Source of the DNA: Tateyamaria sp947503385 | GTDB lineage: Bacteria; Pseudomonadota; Alphaproteobacteria; Rhodobacterales; Rhodobacteraceae | Assembly (NCBI RefSeq): GCF_051195235.1 | Contig: NZ_JBNFZM010000005.1 | Coordinates: 124,001 to 188,000, forward strand | Reading direction: 5' to 3' | Length of the DNA stretch: 64,000 nucleotides | Part shown: piece after piece, positions 15,717-23,794 of the stretch | Layout: every line of letters begins with the position of its first letter | Position numbering within the stretch: position 1 is the first letter of the stretch | Translations under genes and position numbers: made by a program | Notes under the pieces: model-generated | Database searches by the model: none | The model's input: the letters and a program-made list of their open reading frames with translations, nothing else | What the model was told of the DNA's origin: nothing

Positions 15717-16964
15717 TCAGACGTCCTTGGCCAAACGCAGGCCAAGCATTTGCCAACGCTGATGTGGGTAAAAGAATGTGCGGTAGCTGGCGCGCATCTG
15801 ATCGCGCGGTGTGGCGCAAGATCCGCCGCGCAGCACCATCTGGTTGACCATGAACTTGCCGTTGTATTCCCCGATGGCCCCGTCCGGCGCGCGAAATCCG
15901 GGATACGGCGTGAACGGGCTTTGCGTCCAGACCCAGACATCGCCCCAAAGCGACGATCCCGGCAGCGGGCGAAAGGCCGCGTTTTCCATAAAGTTGCCGG
16001 TGACGTCGGTGCCTGTTGCCGCACATTCCCACTCTGCTTCGGTTGGCAGGCGCGCGCCCGCCCAGCGTGCAAAGGCTTCTGCCTCGTAGTAGCTGACATG
16101 CACAACCGGCGCATCAAGGTTCACAGGCTGCGCCCCGCGCAAGGTGAAGGACCACCAAACGCCGTCCTGTTCCCACCAGTAAAGCGGGTGGCTCCAGCCG
16201 TCACGGCTTCGCACGGTCCAACCTTCGGACAGCCACAGCGGTTCGCAATCATACCCGCCATCCTCCATAAAGGCGATCCAGTCGCCATTCGTTACGGCGC
16301 GATTGGCCAGCGCATAGGGTTCAAGATACGTCTTGTGCCGGGGTGCCTCGCAATCATAGGCAAACCCTTGTCCGCTGTGGCCGATCTCCATCAATCCGCC
16401 GTCATACCGGTCAAAGCAGAGGTCTGTGGGACCGCGCACCGGCATCGGCTCGGGCGGGATGTAGGCGGGCAAAAGCGGGTTATAGGACAGCCCGTGCAGC
16501 AGATCGGTCACCAGCAGTTCCTGATGCTGCATCTCGTGATGACACCCCAGTTCAACCCGTTCCAGCACGGTTTCTACATCGCCCGCACCGGACTGGACAA
16601 GCGTGCGCAGACTGTCTTCGACATGGGCGCGGTAGGACATGACGCCTGCCAGATCGGGGCGCGATATCAGGCCGCGCTTGTCGCGCACATGGCGCGGTCC
16701 GGCCTGCGCATAATATGAATTGAAGAGCAGCGCGAACCGGTCATCGGGCGACCGGTAATCAGGCAGATGTTCGCGCAGAATGAACTCTTCGAAGAACCAT
16801 GTGGTGTGCGCCAGATGCCACTTGGCGGGGCTCGCATCCTCCATGGATTGCAGCATCATATCCTCTGCAGACAAGGGCGCGACCAGCGCTGTGGTCCGCG
16901 CGCGCGTGCGCTCGAACAGGTCTGAAATGGTCGACTGATCTTGGGCGGCGCGTGTGGTTGGCAT
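15717..16964 (-). CDS. egtB: Ergothioneine biosynthesis sulfoxide synthase EgtB
   Basis: 415 residues from ATG 16964 (an alternative ATG lies at 17006). EgtB is an iron enzyme joining hercynine to a thiol and oxygen to form the sulfoxide precursor of ergothioneine. The N-terminal DinB-like domain has the three-His iron site: WHLAHTTWFFEEF (H53) and CHHEMQHQEL (H143 and H147). The C-terminal half is a formylglycine-generating-enzyme type fold (LPTEAEWECAATG, then VWVWTQSPF, then VLRGGSCATPRDQMRASYR). Length and domain order match the family. It is 68 bp after lodB-like and 2 bp before egtD. Whether its thiol donor is cysteine or gamma-glutamylcysteine cannot be judged here. Confidence 0.9.
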   Translation of the reverse strand: MPTTRAAQDQSTISDLFERTRARTTALVAPLSAEDMMLQSMEDASPAKWHLAHTTWFFEEFILREHLPDYRSPDDRFALLFNSYYAQAGPRHVRDKRGLISRPDLAGVMSYRAHVEDSLRTLVQSGAGDVETVLERVELGCHHEMQHQELLVTDLLHGLSYNPLLPAYIPPEPMPVRGPTDLCFDRYDGGLMEIGHSGQGFAYDCEAPRHKTYLEPYALANRAVTNGDWIAFMEDGGYDCEPLWLSEGWTVRSRDGWSHPLYWWEQDGVWWSFTLRGAQPVNLDAPVVHVSYYEAEAFARWAGARLPTEAEWECAATGTDVTGNFMENAAFRPLPGSSLWGDVWVWTQSPFTPYPGFRAPDGAIGEYNGKFMVNQMVLRGGSCATPRDQMRASYRTFFYPHQRWQMLGLRLAKDV

Positions 16965-17032
16965 GGGCGGTGCATCCTGTGCAAAGCGAAACGGTGACAC
17001 CAACATATGCACGCGCGCCGGACACGCCCGGA

Positions 17033-18148
17033 TCAAGTTTGCGTGGGGGCCTGTGCAGGATTGGACCAAGCGCGGAATGGTGCCGATGCAGCGTCCGGAA
17101 TGGCAAAACGCCGCGCCCAGAATGGGCTGTCAGGCCATCTGGCCTCGCGCGTGTAAACCGCCTGCCGCGCGACAAGGTAATCCTGCACACCCCTGGCCAC
17201 GTGTTCGGCATAGCGCTGCATCTGGTCCCGGTCCTGTGCCAGATAGGCATCCGCAGCATGGATCGCAGTCCAAAGTGCCGTGGTCATGCCGTGCGAGGAC
17301 AGCGGGTCGAACGCGGCGGCGGCATCGCCAACGGCCACCCAGCCTGCACCAATGACGGGCGCAATCCACGTGCTGTTGGTCGCGATGCGCCTTGCCCTAC
17401 CGCATCGGTGATATCCGTGATCAGACAGGTAGGCCGCAATCGCCACAGTGCCCCGCGCGTTCTCTTCAAAGTCGCCGGTGTCGAACCCGGGCAAATCCGT
17501 GTCGGCATAGAAATTCACCACCGCCCGCCCGTCTGCAAACACGGACAGATACCACCACCCGCGCTCTTCCGCTTCGATCAAGGTCACAGGGCGCGGTGCG
17601 TGATCGCCGTAGGCGGCGAAGATGCCGTATTGGCACCCCAGCCTGTCAGCCTGAAACCGTGTCGCATGTTTCGATGCCACCAGCGCCTTGCGCCCCGTTG
17701 CGTCAAAGAGGAAGCGAGCGGCGATGGGCCCGCTGTCCGTCTCCAACAGCCAATGGTCGCTGTCCACGGCCAAGCCTGTCACGTCATGGCCAATCCGTTC
17801 GGCACCCGCCGACAACGCCTGCGCGGTCAGCGCGTCCTCGAACGCGCCGCGATCCAGTACTGTAGGTGGTCCTTCAAGCTGCACAATGGCGTTCCGTTCC
17901 ACCAGCAGATCACTGCCCCATGCCGAATACGTGCTGTGCGCGTGCCGATGAACCTCGGCTCGCAGCACCGCGTCCGATCCAAGCGTTTTGAGCAGCGGAA
18001 GCGCGGCCGCGCTCAGATGTTCGCCGGGTTTGAACGCATCGCCACGCGGGGCCGCGATCCAGAGGGGACGCGCGCCCCCTCGGGCCAGCCGCAACGCCGC
18101 GACCGCACCGGCAATCCCGCCTCCGAGGACGGCGACATCGTGGATCAA
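17033..18148 (-). CDS. LodB-like FAD-dependent oxidoreductase (quinocofactor maturation)
   Basis: 371 residues. The FAD dinucleotide motif VAVLGGGIAGAVAALRLA lies at the N-terminus. GAGWVAVGDAAAAFDPLSSHG (about 270-290) is the second FAD signature of the tryptophan-halogenase/geranylgeranyl-reductase group. LodB proteins are needed to form the cysteine tryptophylquinone (CTQ) cofactor of LodA oxidases and are encoded beside them. Here the ATG overlaps the stop of the lodA-like gene (ATGA), so production is coupled. No signal peptide is present, so it acts in the cytoplasm before Tat export of the oxidase. The assignment depends partly on this pairing. Confidence 0.82.
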   Translation of the reverse strand: MIHDVAVLGGGIAGAVAALRLARGGARPLWIAAPRGDAFKPGEHLSAAALPLLKTLGSDAVLRAEVHRHAHSTYSAWGSDLLVERNAIVQLEGPPTVLDRGAFEDALTAQALSAGAERIGHDVTGLAVDSDHWLLETDSGPIAARFLFDATGRKALVASKHATRFQADRLGCQYGIFAAYGDHAPRPVTLIEAEERGWWYLSVFADGRAVVNFYADTDLPGFDTGDFEENARGTVAIAAYLSDHGYHRCGRARRIATNSTWIAPVIGAGWVAVGDAAAAFDPLSSHGMTTALWTAIHAADAYLAQDRDQMQRYAEHVARGVQDYLVARQAVYTREARWPDSPFWARRFAIPDAASAPFRAWSNPAQAPTQT

Positions 18149-20172
18149 TTCGGCAGCATCCCCTGGCTCGGGTTCCAGTCAAACCGCGTTTCCATGTTGT
18201 CAGCGTGCTGCATTTCGACAAACACGTCGCCTTCGGGCGACGGCATCCGTACGACAAAGCCCATACGCTCCCACAGGGTGATCATGTTGGTGATCCCGTC
18301 CCAGTAGCTGCCATTGGCATGGTATCCGATCCCGGCCACACCACGGGACCAGTTGACACGCGCATCAAGGAACTTGTCCCGCTCCTCGGCGCTTAGCGCG
18401 TCGTCCAGCGCAGCGGCGTAATAGGGTTCCGGCAACACGTCGATGGGCAGCAGGGCGGGCCACCACACGGCGGTCGGATAGTTCTGCTGCATCAACACCT
18501 GCTGGCAACTGAACGCATCGCACTGCCATGGCAGTCCCATCCAGCGCGTCAGATCGCCCGCCATCTGCGGTCCAATCGGCGGCGGCGTGTCGCCAAAGCC
18601 ATCGAACGCCACCTCCGGTGTCAGCAAACGCCCGAGGTCTTGGTTCAGGCTGGGCCGGTCACCATGCGCGATGCGGAACGGCTGAGCACTGTCGTCATAG
18701 TGGCGCGCATACATCTCTTTGAGGCGCAGGTAATAGGTCAGCTCGACACCGGGGTGGAACGCGCCACCCGAACACGGCTCAAGCGCGGCTTGGGTCAACG
18801 CACCCGGCTGCAATTCCAACGGGATATCCTCAAAGCTCTGGTAGTCCGTCACCACGTCTTCGGCCACCTGCCCGGCATAGTCATTGACGAATTCGCCAGC
18901 CGCCCACGCCTTGAGGTATTCGTATTGCAGTTTCGGGAACTGGAACCACTGGAGCGGGCTGCCATCGTAGTTCACACCATCGCCCAGCATATACGGGATT
19001 TTGAGCCGCTCTTCCTTATAGGCCGCATCACTCAGATTATAGGGGTCACGGAACAGGTCAAAGATCGTCTGGCGGAACGCCGCGTTTTCGGGGGATGGGT
19101 CGGTCAGCCGCGCGACATAGTCCGGATCGCCCATGTCCCCGATGGCCATCCACCCCTGCCGCAAATTGGCAGCCTGCGTCACCCATGCCATCAGCGCGAC
19201 GCGGCGGAACGTGGGGTAAATGTAACTCATGAAGGACAGCGGCAGCGCCGGCAACTCGGCCCAGCCGGCCTGCAGGTTCATATCCGCCACCACATCATAG
19301 AGCGTTGTGATTGGAGGGATTTCAGGGGCAAAGTTCGGGCCCACACAGGCGACCCAAGACGGTTCGGCCTCAAACACGTCACCGCCAATGGTCACGCGCG
19401 CCGTCACGGGCCCGTCGCACCAGTCATCATGCCATGCGTTGTTGTCGGCAAAGCTGGTGATCGGGGCGTCGCTGGGCGAATCCGAAACACCGTCCGGCGG
19501 CACCACCAGCAACCGGCCCGCATCATCCGTGCGCAATTGACCCAACCCAACCTCAATCGCATCGGGTTGCCCGCCCCAGAACGTGCCGACAAAGCGGTAA
19601 TCCGCCTCTGTTCCACCTGCATTGGTGTCCGTGCCGCTGATCTCCAGCGCTCCGCCGTCGATAATCAGGTTCTCCTCGCGGTCACTGGCGGACACAAAAT
19701 ACTGGTTGCGCTTTTGCGACGGCAGGCCCGGTGCCAGATCCCCGTTGTCGAGCGGGTTGTTGAACCCGTACCAATTCGCCTTGGCGTTGGCCAAATGCAC
19801 GCCCCATGTGATGTTGTCGCCGGTCAACTCGCCAATGACGTTGTCGTCCGCGTCAAAGGCATAAAGGCGGAACCGTTGGACCTGCTTTTTGATCTTTTCC
19901 AGACCGTCCTTGAAATTGCCGTCATCCGGCGCGGGGGGCAGGCCCGGCACCTCGGGTGCGTAAAACCATTTGTCCGATCCCCCGACCCGGCAAATCCCCA
20001 AGGCAGGATAAATACGCACCTTGGCCACCGCCGCGTCTGCGGGGGCCAAACCATAGGCGTTCTGCGTGTTGATATTCGCCCGCGCAGGCCAAGGTGCGCC
20101 CGCGATCAATGCGGCACTGGATGCCATCCCCAGAAAATGGCGGCGTGATGTGGCGTATGACTTTGTCGACAT
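18145..20172 (-). CDS. LodA/GoxA family CTQ-dependent amino-acid oxidase, Tat-exported
   Basis: 675 residues. A twin-arginine signal (SRRHFLGMASSAALIAGAP, cleavage near PARA) leads the protein, so it should be folded with cofactor and exported. KVRIYPALGICRVGGS at about 51-66 is typical of the LodA N-terminus. The probable quinone-forming residues are C467 (ALEPCSGGAFHPGVE) and W570 or W571 (YPTAVWWPALLPIDVLPE). Known LodA oxidises free lysine at the epsilon position and GoxA oxidises glycine, both releasing H2O2 and ammonia. The substrate here is not predictable. It is the first gene of the string, with AGGA before its ATG, and is paired with the LodB-like maturase. Confidence 0.88.
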   Translation of the reverse strand: MSTKSYATSRRHFLGMASSAALIAGAPWPARANINTQNAYGLAPADAAVAKVRIYPALGICRVGGSDKWFYAPEVPGLPPAPDDGNFKDGLEKIKKQVQRFRLYAFDADDNVIGELTGDNITWGVHLANAKANWYGFNNPLDNGDLAPGLPSQKRNQYFVSASDREENLIIDGGALEISGTDTNAGGTEADYRFVGTFWGGQPDAIEVGLGQLRTDDAGRLLVVPPDGVSDSPSDAPITSFADNNAWHDDWCDGPVTARVTIGGDVFEAEPSWVACVGPNFAPEIPPITTLYDVVADMNLQAGWAELPALPLSFMSYIYPTFRRVALMAWVTQAANLRQGWMAIGDMGDPDYVARLTDPSPENAAFRQTIFDLFRDPYNLSDAAYKEERLKIPYMLGDGVNYDGSPLQWFQFPKLQYEYLKAWAAGEFVNDYAGQVAEDVVTDYQSFEDIPLELQPGALTQAALEPCSGGAFHPGVELTYYLRLKEMYARHYDDSAQPFRIAHGDRPSLNQDLGRLLTPEVAFDGFGDTPPPIGPQMAGDLTRWMGLPWQCDAFSCQQVLMQQNYPTAVWWPALLPIDVLPEPYYAAALDDALSAEERDKFLDARVNWSRGVAGIGYHANGSYWDGITNMITLWERMGFVVRMPSPEGDVFVEMQHADNMETRFDWNPSQGMLPN

Positions 20173-20327
20173 AATACGTTCCTGAAAAAAACTTTGCTAT
20201 GCGCAGAGCGTCTACGCAAAGGCGCAAAAAATCAACCGCAGGCTGTGGCACCGCAGGTCGCCCCTGACCGGACGCACGGACAGTCGCTCGCAACAAAGAA
20301 CGGGCGACCCCAAGGGCAAAGCACGGA

Positions 20328-21185
20328 TTACCCGAAACACATATGCGACGCTTCGGTCCGGTTTCTGGCGTTGGTGCGTTTGAGAATGGCAGAGATATGC
20401 AACTTGACCGTCCCGACCGTGATCGACAGCGCATCCGCAATCTCGGAATTTGATGCACCTGCGTGCACCATTTGCATGATCTGCAACTGGCGGGCAGTCA
20501 GCGTGTCCTGCACGGCGGTACGGGCACTCTGCGCGCGCCTGTTTTGCGCCGGACTTGCCTCGACCATGGCGCGCGCTGCCGACAGCGCCTTGGTGAAGGC
20601 GTCAAAGCTGCGCTTGACCTCTGCGGCTTCGGGCGACGGGCGCTGTTCGGTTGTGATCAGCCGATCTATCGCCTGTGCCAGCGTGTTCAACGGGGCCGTC
20701 AGGTCTTGCGCGGCGATGGCGGCATAGCGGCTTTCCGATACCTCGTTGCGTTTTGCATCCCGGAGTGCCCGTTCGAGTGCCTGCAACGCCTCGCGCCGGT
20801 CCGTCACGTCGAGGGCCACACCGTCCCAGATGACGCTGCCGTCGGGCAAACGCCGTGGCTGGCCCAGCGAACGCACCCATTTGTACCCGCCTTCCGGCAG
20901 GACCACCCGCACCTCTTCGTCCAACGTGGTCAACTCCGCCGCTGACCGCTCTAACGCAACCACAAAACGCTGCCGGTCTTCGTCATGGACCCAAGCGTGA
21001 TCCACAGACGCCTCCGCCATCAAAGCCTCGGCATCAAGGCCAAAGGCCGCCTGCACCTCTGCGCTGACATAGCTGTAGCGATACCGGCCATCGGGCGTGC
21101 GCACGCGCTGCATCGTGTGACCGGGGAACGCGCCACCCAGCAGGGCAGTGACGTCATGGGCGGGCGGGAGATACGAACCAGACAT
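20328..21185 (-). CDS. PAS domain LuxR-type transcriptional regulator
   Basis: 285 residues from ATG 21185; an in-frame ATG at 21221 lies in the AT-rich operator-like DNA and is less likely. A PAS domain with PAC segment covers about residues 25-130 (DEEVRVVLPEGGYKWVRSLG, then VIWDGVALDVTDRREA). A helical linker follows. The LuxR helix-turn-helix is at the C-terminus (LTARQLQIMQMVHAGASNSE, then LSITVGTVKLHISAILKRT). It lies 155 bp upstream of the lodA-like gene on the same strand and divergent from the BKACE operon, so it could control either. No clear ribosome site is seen, so translation may be leaderless or start elsewhere. The PAS ligand is unknown. Confidence 0.85.
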   Translation of the reverse strand: MSGSYLPPAHDVTALLGGAFPGHTMQRVRTPDGRYRYSYVSAEVQAAFGLDAEALMAEASVDHAWVHDEDRQRFVVALERSAAELTTLDEEVRVVLPEGGYKWVRSLGQPRRLPDGSVIWDGVALDVTDRREALQALERALRDAKRNEVSESRYAAIAAQDLTAPLNTLAQAIDRLITTEQRPSPEAAEVKRSFDAFTKALSAARAMVEASPAQNRRAQSARTAVQDTLTARQLQIMQMVHAGASNSEIADALSITVGTVKLHISAILKRTNARNRTEASHMCFG

Positions 21186-21234
21186 ATATCTATAGGTATA
21201 CAGATATATAAAATATGGCAATCAACATATATCT
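21184..21234. promoter_or_regulatory. AT-rich operator with three ATATATCT half-sites
   Basis: ATATATCT at 21184-21191 is mirrored by AGATATAT at 21202-21209 (10-bp spacer), and a third copy in direct orientation lies at 21227-21234. The DNA sits exactly between the divergent PAS-LuxR and BKACE genes and stands out by its AT content. It is a likely regulator-binding and promoter region. Confidence 0.55.
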
Positions 21235-21314
21235 TTTCTGTCCATTTACCCGATTCTGCACTAAGCATGGCCCAAACACAGTCAGAACTTGGCGCATTCG
21301 GGGAGGAGACGAAG

Positions 21315-22214
21315 GTGGACAAGATCATCATCGAAGCGCGTGTAAACGAGCTTGCGACACGTCGCGGCAATCCGCACGTTCCGTTCCTGCCACAAGAGAT
21401 CATCGCCGATGCAAAAGCGTGCTCCGACGCAGGCGCATCCGTTTTCCACTACCATGGCCGCACCGCAGATGGCGCGCCCGATCATGCGCCGGAATTCTAC
21501 CTTGAAACCAACGCGGGTATCCGCGCGCAATCCGATATCCTGATCCACCCGACACTGGGCTACGTGGCCAACGATGCCGATGCGCGCGCACGGTTTGCAG
21601 CGGTCGAGGCGATGATGCGCAGCGCAGACACCGCGCCCGATTTTGCGCCGATGGATTGCGGCAGCGTCAACGTGGATTGGTGGAACCCGGAAACGGGCCG
21701 CTACGACACCACCGACCTGATCTACAAAAACTCGACCGCCACGCTGATGTATTTCGCCGAGCGGATCGACCACTTTGGCCTGAAACCCTATTTGGTCAGC
21801 TGGAATGTCAGCTTTACCCGGCAGATCGAGCAATTCCTCAAAATGGGGGTTCTGCGCGGGCCAGCCTATGTCTGTTTCTGCATGACGGACGAGATCATCT
21901 TTGCCGGGCATCCCGGCACGCAAGCCGGTCTCGATGCGCATACCGCCTTTCTGCCGCAGGATTTTCAAACTGTCTGGACTGTCGTCAACTACAAGGGCGA
22001 CCTGTTTCAACTGACAGAGCGTATCATTCGCCAAGGGGGCCATATCTCAGTTGGCCTTGGCGACTATGCCTATGCGGACGGCGCGCGCCACCTGACCAAT
22101 GCCGAAGTGATAGACCGGATCATCGCGCAAGCGCGCCGCCTGGGCCGTGAGCCTGCAAGCGTCGCGGAAACGCGCGAGATCCTGCAAATGCCGACACGAA
22201 AGATAGCGGCCTAA
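21315..22214 (+). CDS. 3-keto-5-aminohexanoate cleavage (BKACE, DUF849) family enzyme
   Basis: 299 residues from a GTG at 21315. GGGAGGAG lies 6 nt upstream and the family N-terminus begins there ((M)DKIIIEARVNELATRRGN); an upstream ATG at 21267 has no ribosome site. BKACE enzymes are zinc TIM barrels that split a beta-keto acid with acetyl-CoA into a new CoA thioester and acetoacetate. The zinc motif HYH is visible in SVFHYHGRTADG. GLGDYAYADG near the C-terminus matches the conserved GL-x-D/E strand. It is the first gene of an operon with a TRAP transporter. The keto-acid specificity (for example dehydrocarnitine or keto-aminohexanoate) is not resolved. Confidence 0.87.
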   Translation: MDKIIIEARVNELATRRGNPHVPFLPQEIIADAKACSDAGASVFHYHGRTADGAPDHAPEFYLETNAGIRAQSDILIHPTLGYVANDADARARFAAVEAMMRSADTAPDFAPMDCGSVNVDWWNPETGRYDTTDLIYKNSTATLMYFAERIDHFGLKPYLVSWNVSFTRQIEQFLKMGVLRGPAYVCFCMTDEIIFAGHPGTQAGLDAHTAFLPQDFQTVWTVVNYKGDLFQLTERIIRQGGHISVGLGDYAYADGARHLTNAEVIDRIIAQARRLGREPASVAETREILQMPTRKIAA

Positions 22215-22245
22215 GCCGCACGCCAATCCAATGGGAGGAAAGAAA

Positions 22246-23250
22246 ATGACACAGACGCTGAAACTCTTGGCGGCGGCGAGCGCTGTTGCACTCGCAGGGG
22301 CCGCTGGTGCGGCCGAGCTCAAGATGCAGACGTTTCTTGGCGCCAACGCCTCGACGACCAAAGCATTCGAGGCCATGGCCGCCCAGCTCAATGCGGACAC
22401 AGACGGCGCTGTCGCAATCACGGTGCTGCCCGGTGGGTCGGTTGTCGGCGCTGGCGAGACGATAGACGCTATCAACAACGGCCTGCTCGACGGGCAGTAC
22501 ACCGCCCCCAGCTATTTTGCGGGCAAGGATGCGGCATTGGGTGTGCTGGGTGACACGTTGGCCGCATATCCCGACAGCGCCACGCGCGACCGCTGGTTTA
22601 CCGAGGGCGGCGGGCTGGACTTGGCACGGGCGCTTTATGCGAAATACGACCTCTATCTGGTGTGCCCGATCTACTGGCCGCCCGAGCAGATCCCCTCCAA
22701 GGTCGAAATCGGTTCAGTCGCCGACCTTAACGGGATCAAGATGCGCGCGCCGGGCGGACTTGCGTCTGACCTGCTGAGCCGCGCGGGCGCGTCGCTGGTG
22801 ACCATGGGTGTTGGCGAAAGCGTCACGGCGATGGAAACCGGCGTGCTGGACGCCACGGACCTCGCCAACGTGGCGCTGAACGTGGCGCTCGGGATGCACA
22901 ATCAGGCCAAGTATTCCGTGCTGGCGCGCCACTCGATGGCGGTAACAGAGATGTCGGTATCCATGGACAAATGGAACGCGCTATCTGCCGAAAACCAGCA
23001 GAAATTCGAAGCCGCCTGCAACGCTATGTCAGCCGAATTGCAAACCACACTTACCGCCGAAGATGCCGCCGCAGAGGCACAAGCCAAGGATGAACTCGGC
23101 GTGACCTTCGTGGCCTTTGGCGACGCGGATGCGTCCAAATTCCGGGCACTGACAAATGATGTCTGGTCGGACTGGGGGGCAAAGTCCGCGGACGCACAGG
23201 CGGTTGTCGACAGTCACAAGGCATTCATGGCCAGCATCGGCCTCAACTGA
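22246..23250 (+). CDS. TRAP transporter substrate-binding protein (DctP family), system 1
   Basis: 334 residues; ATG 22246 with GGGAGGAAAG upstream. The signal peptide MTQTLKLLAAASAVALAGA...AA targets the periplasm. DctP-type features include LPGGSVVGAGETIDAINNG, IGSVADLNGIKMRAPGG (with the conserved Arg that binds the ligand carboxylate) and SVTAMETGVLDATD. TRAP systems import organic acids using the sodium gradient. The gene lies 31 bp after the BKACE gene and is followed by both membrane subunits, so the ligand is probably the compound consumed by this operon, likely a keto, hydroxy or amino-substituted carboxylate. Confidence 0.9.
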   Translation: MTQTLKLLAAASAVALAGAAGAAELKMQTFLGANASTTKAFEAMAAQLNADTDGAVAITVLPGGSVVGAGETIDAINNGLLDGQYTAPSYFAGKDAALGVLGDTLAAYPDSATRDRWFTEGGGLDLARALYAKYDLYLVCPIYWPPEQIPSKVEIGSVADLNGIKMRAPGGLASDLLSRAGASLVTMGVGESVTAMETGVLDATDLANVALNVALGMHNQAKYSVLARHSMAVTEMSVSMDKWNALSAENQQKFEAACNAMSAELQTTLTAEDAAAEAQAKDELGVTFVAFGDADASKFRALTNDVWSDWGAKSADAQAVVDSHKAFMASIGLN

Positions 23251-23254
23251 TCTC

Positions 23255-23288
23255 CCCAGCATGGGGGTCGGCCCTTTGGGTCGGCCCC
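23255..23288 (+). terminator. GC-rich attenuator region between dctP and dctQ of system 1
   Basis: CCCC-AGCAT-GGGG forms a short hairpin and the 10-mer GGGTCGGCCC occurs twice (23265-23274 and 23278-23287) separated by TTT. Such structures between the binding-protein and permease genes commonly protect the upstream message or lower read-through. No U-run follows, so it is not a classical terminator. Confidence 0.4.
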
Positions 23289-23302
23289 TGTCGGAGCCGC
23301 AC

Positions 23303-23794
23303 ATGACATTTCTGGACCGCTTTGCACTTTGGCTGGGCCGCATGACGGCGTGGTGCTTTGCCGCGATCATTGCTGTCATGGTCTACGAGGTGACCGCGCG
23401 ATATGGGTTTAACGCGCCAACCACTTGGGCGCACGAGGTCTCGGTCCTGTTGGCATCCTGCGGCTTTGTCTTTGGCGGCGCGTTCTGCATGGCCGAAGGC
23501 ACGCATATGCGGATCACGTTTCTGGTGGAGGCACGCCCCGCTCTGGGGCGGTTTTCCGAAGCGCTGAGCCTCGTGGCCGGGGCCATCTACCTGTCGGGCC
23601 TTTGCTATGCGGCGTGGCGCATGGCGGAAAAGGCGCTGTGGCGCTTTTCGCTGTCGGGCACGTGGGATCCGGAGCGGTCGGGCAGCACGCTCAACTCGCC
23701 CCTGCCCAGCTACCTCAAGGCGCTGCTGTTTGTCGGCTGCGCGCTGTTCCTGCTGCTGGTGCTGCGCCGCATGATCCCACGGCGGGGCGGCTGA
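23303..23794 (+). CDS. TRAP transporter small membrane subunit (DctQ family), system 1
   Basis: 163 residues from ATG 23303 (MTFLDRFALWLGRMTAWCF). Four hydrophobic segments are visible, at about residues 13-32, 42-62, 85-105 and 135-152. The family motif VYEVTARYGFNAPTTWAHEVS in the first loop is typical of DctQ. The protein stays with the large subunit in the inner membrane and may help the binding protein dock. The stop overlaps the start of dctM (TGATG). Standard length. Confidence 0.88.
   Translation: MTFLDRFALWLGRMTAWCFAAIIAVMVYEVTARYGFNAPTTWAHEVSVLLASCGFVFGGAFCMAEGTHMRITFLVEARPALGRFSEALSLVAGAIYLSGLCYAAWRMAEKALWRFSLSGTWDPERSGSTLNSPLPSYLKALLFVGCALFLLLVLRRMIPRRGG

Noticed and set aside
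20193..20220. Imperfect palindrome TTTGC...GCAAA upstream of the lodA-like gene
   Set aside because: Only five outer base pairs match without gaps, which is expected by chance over this length.
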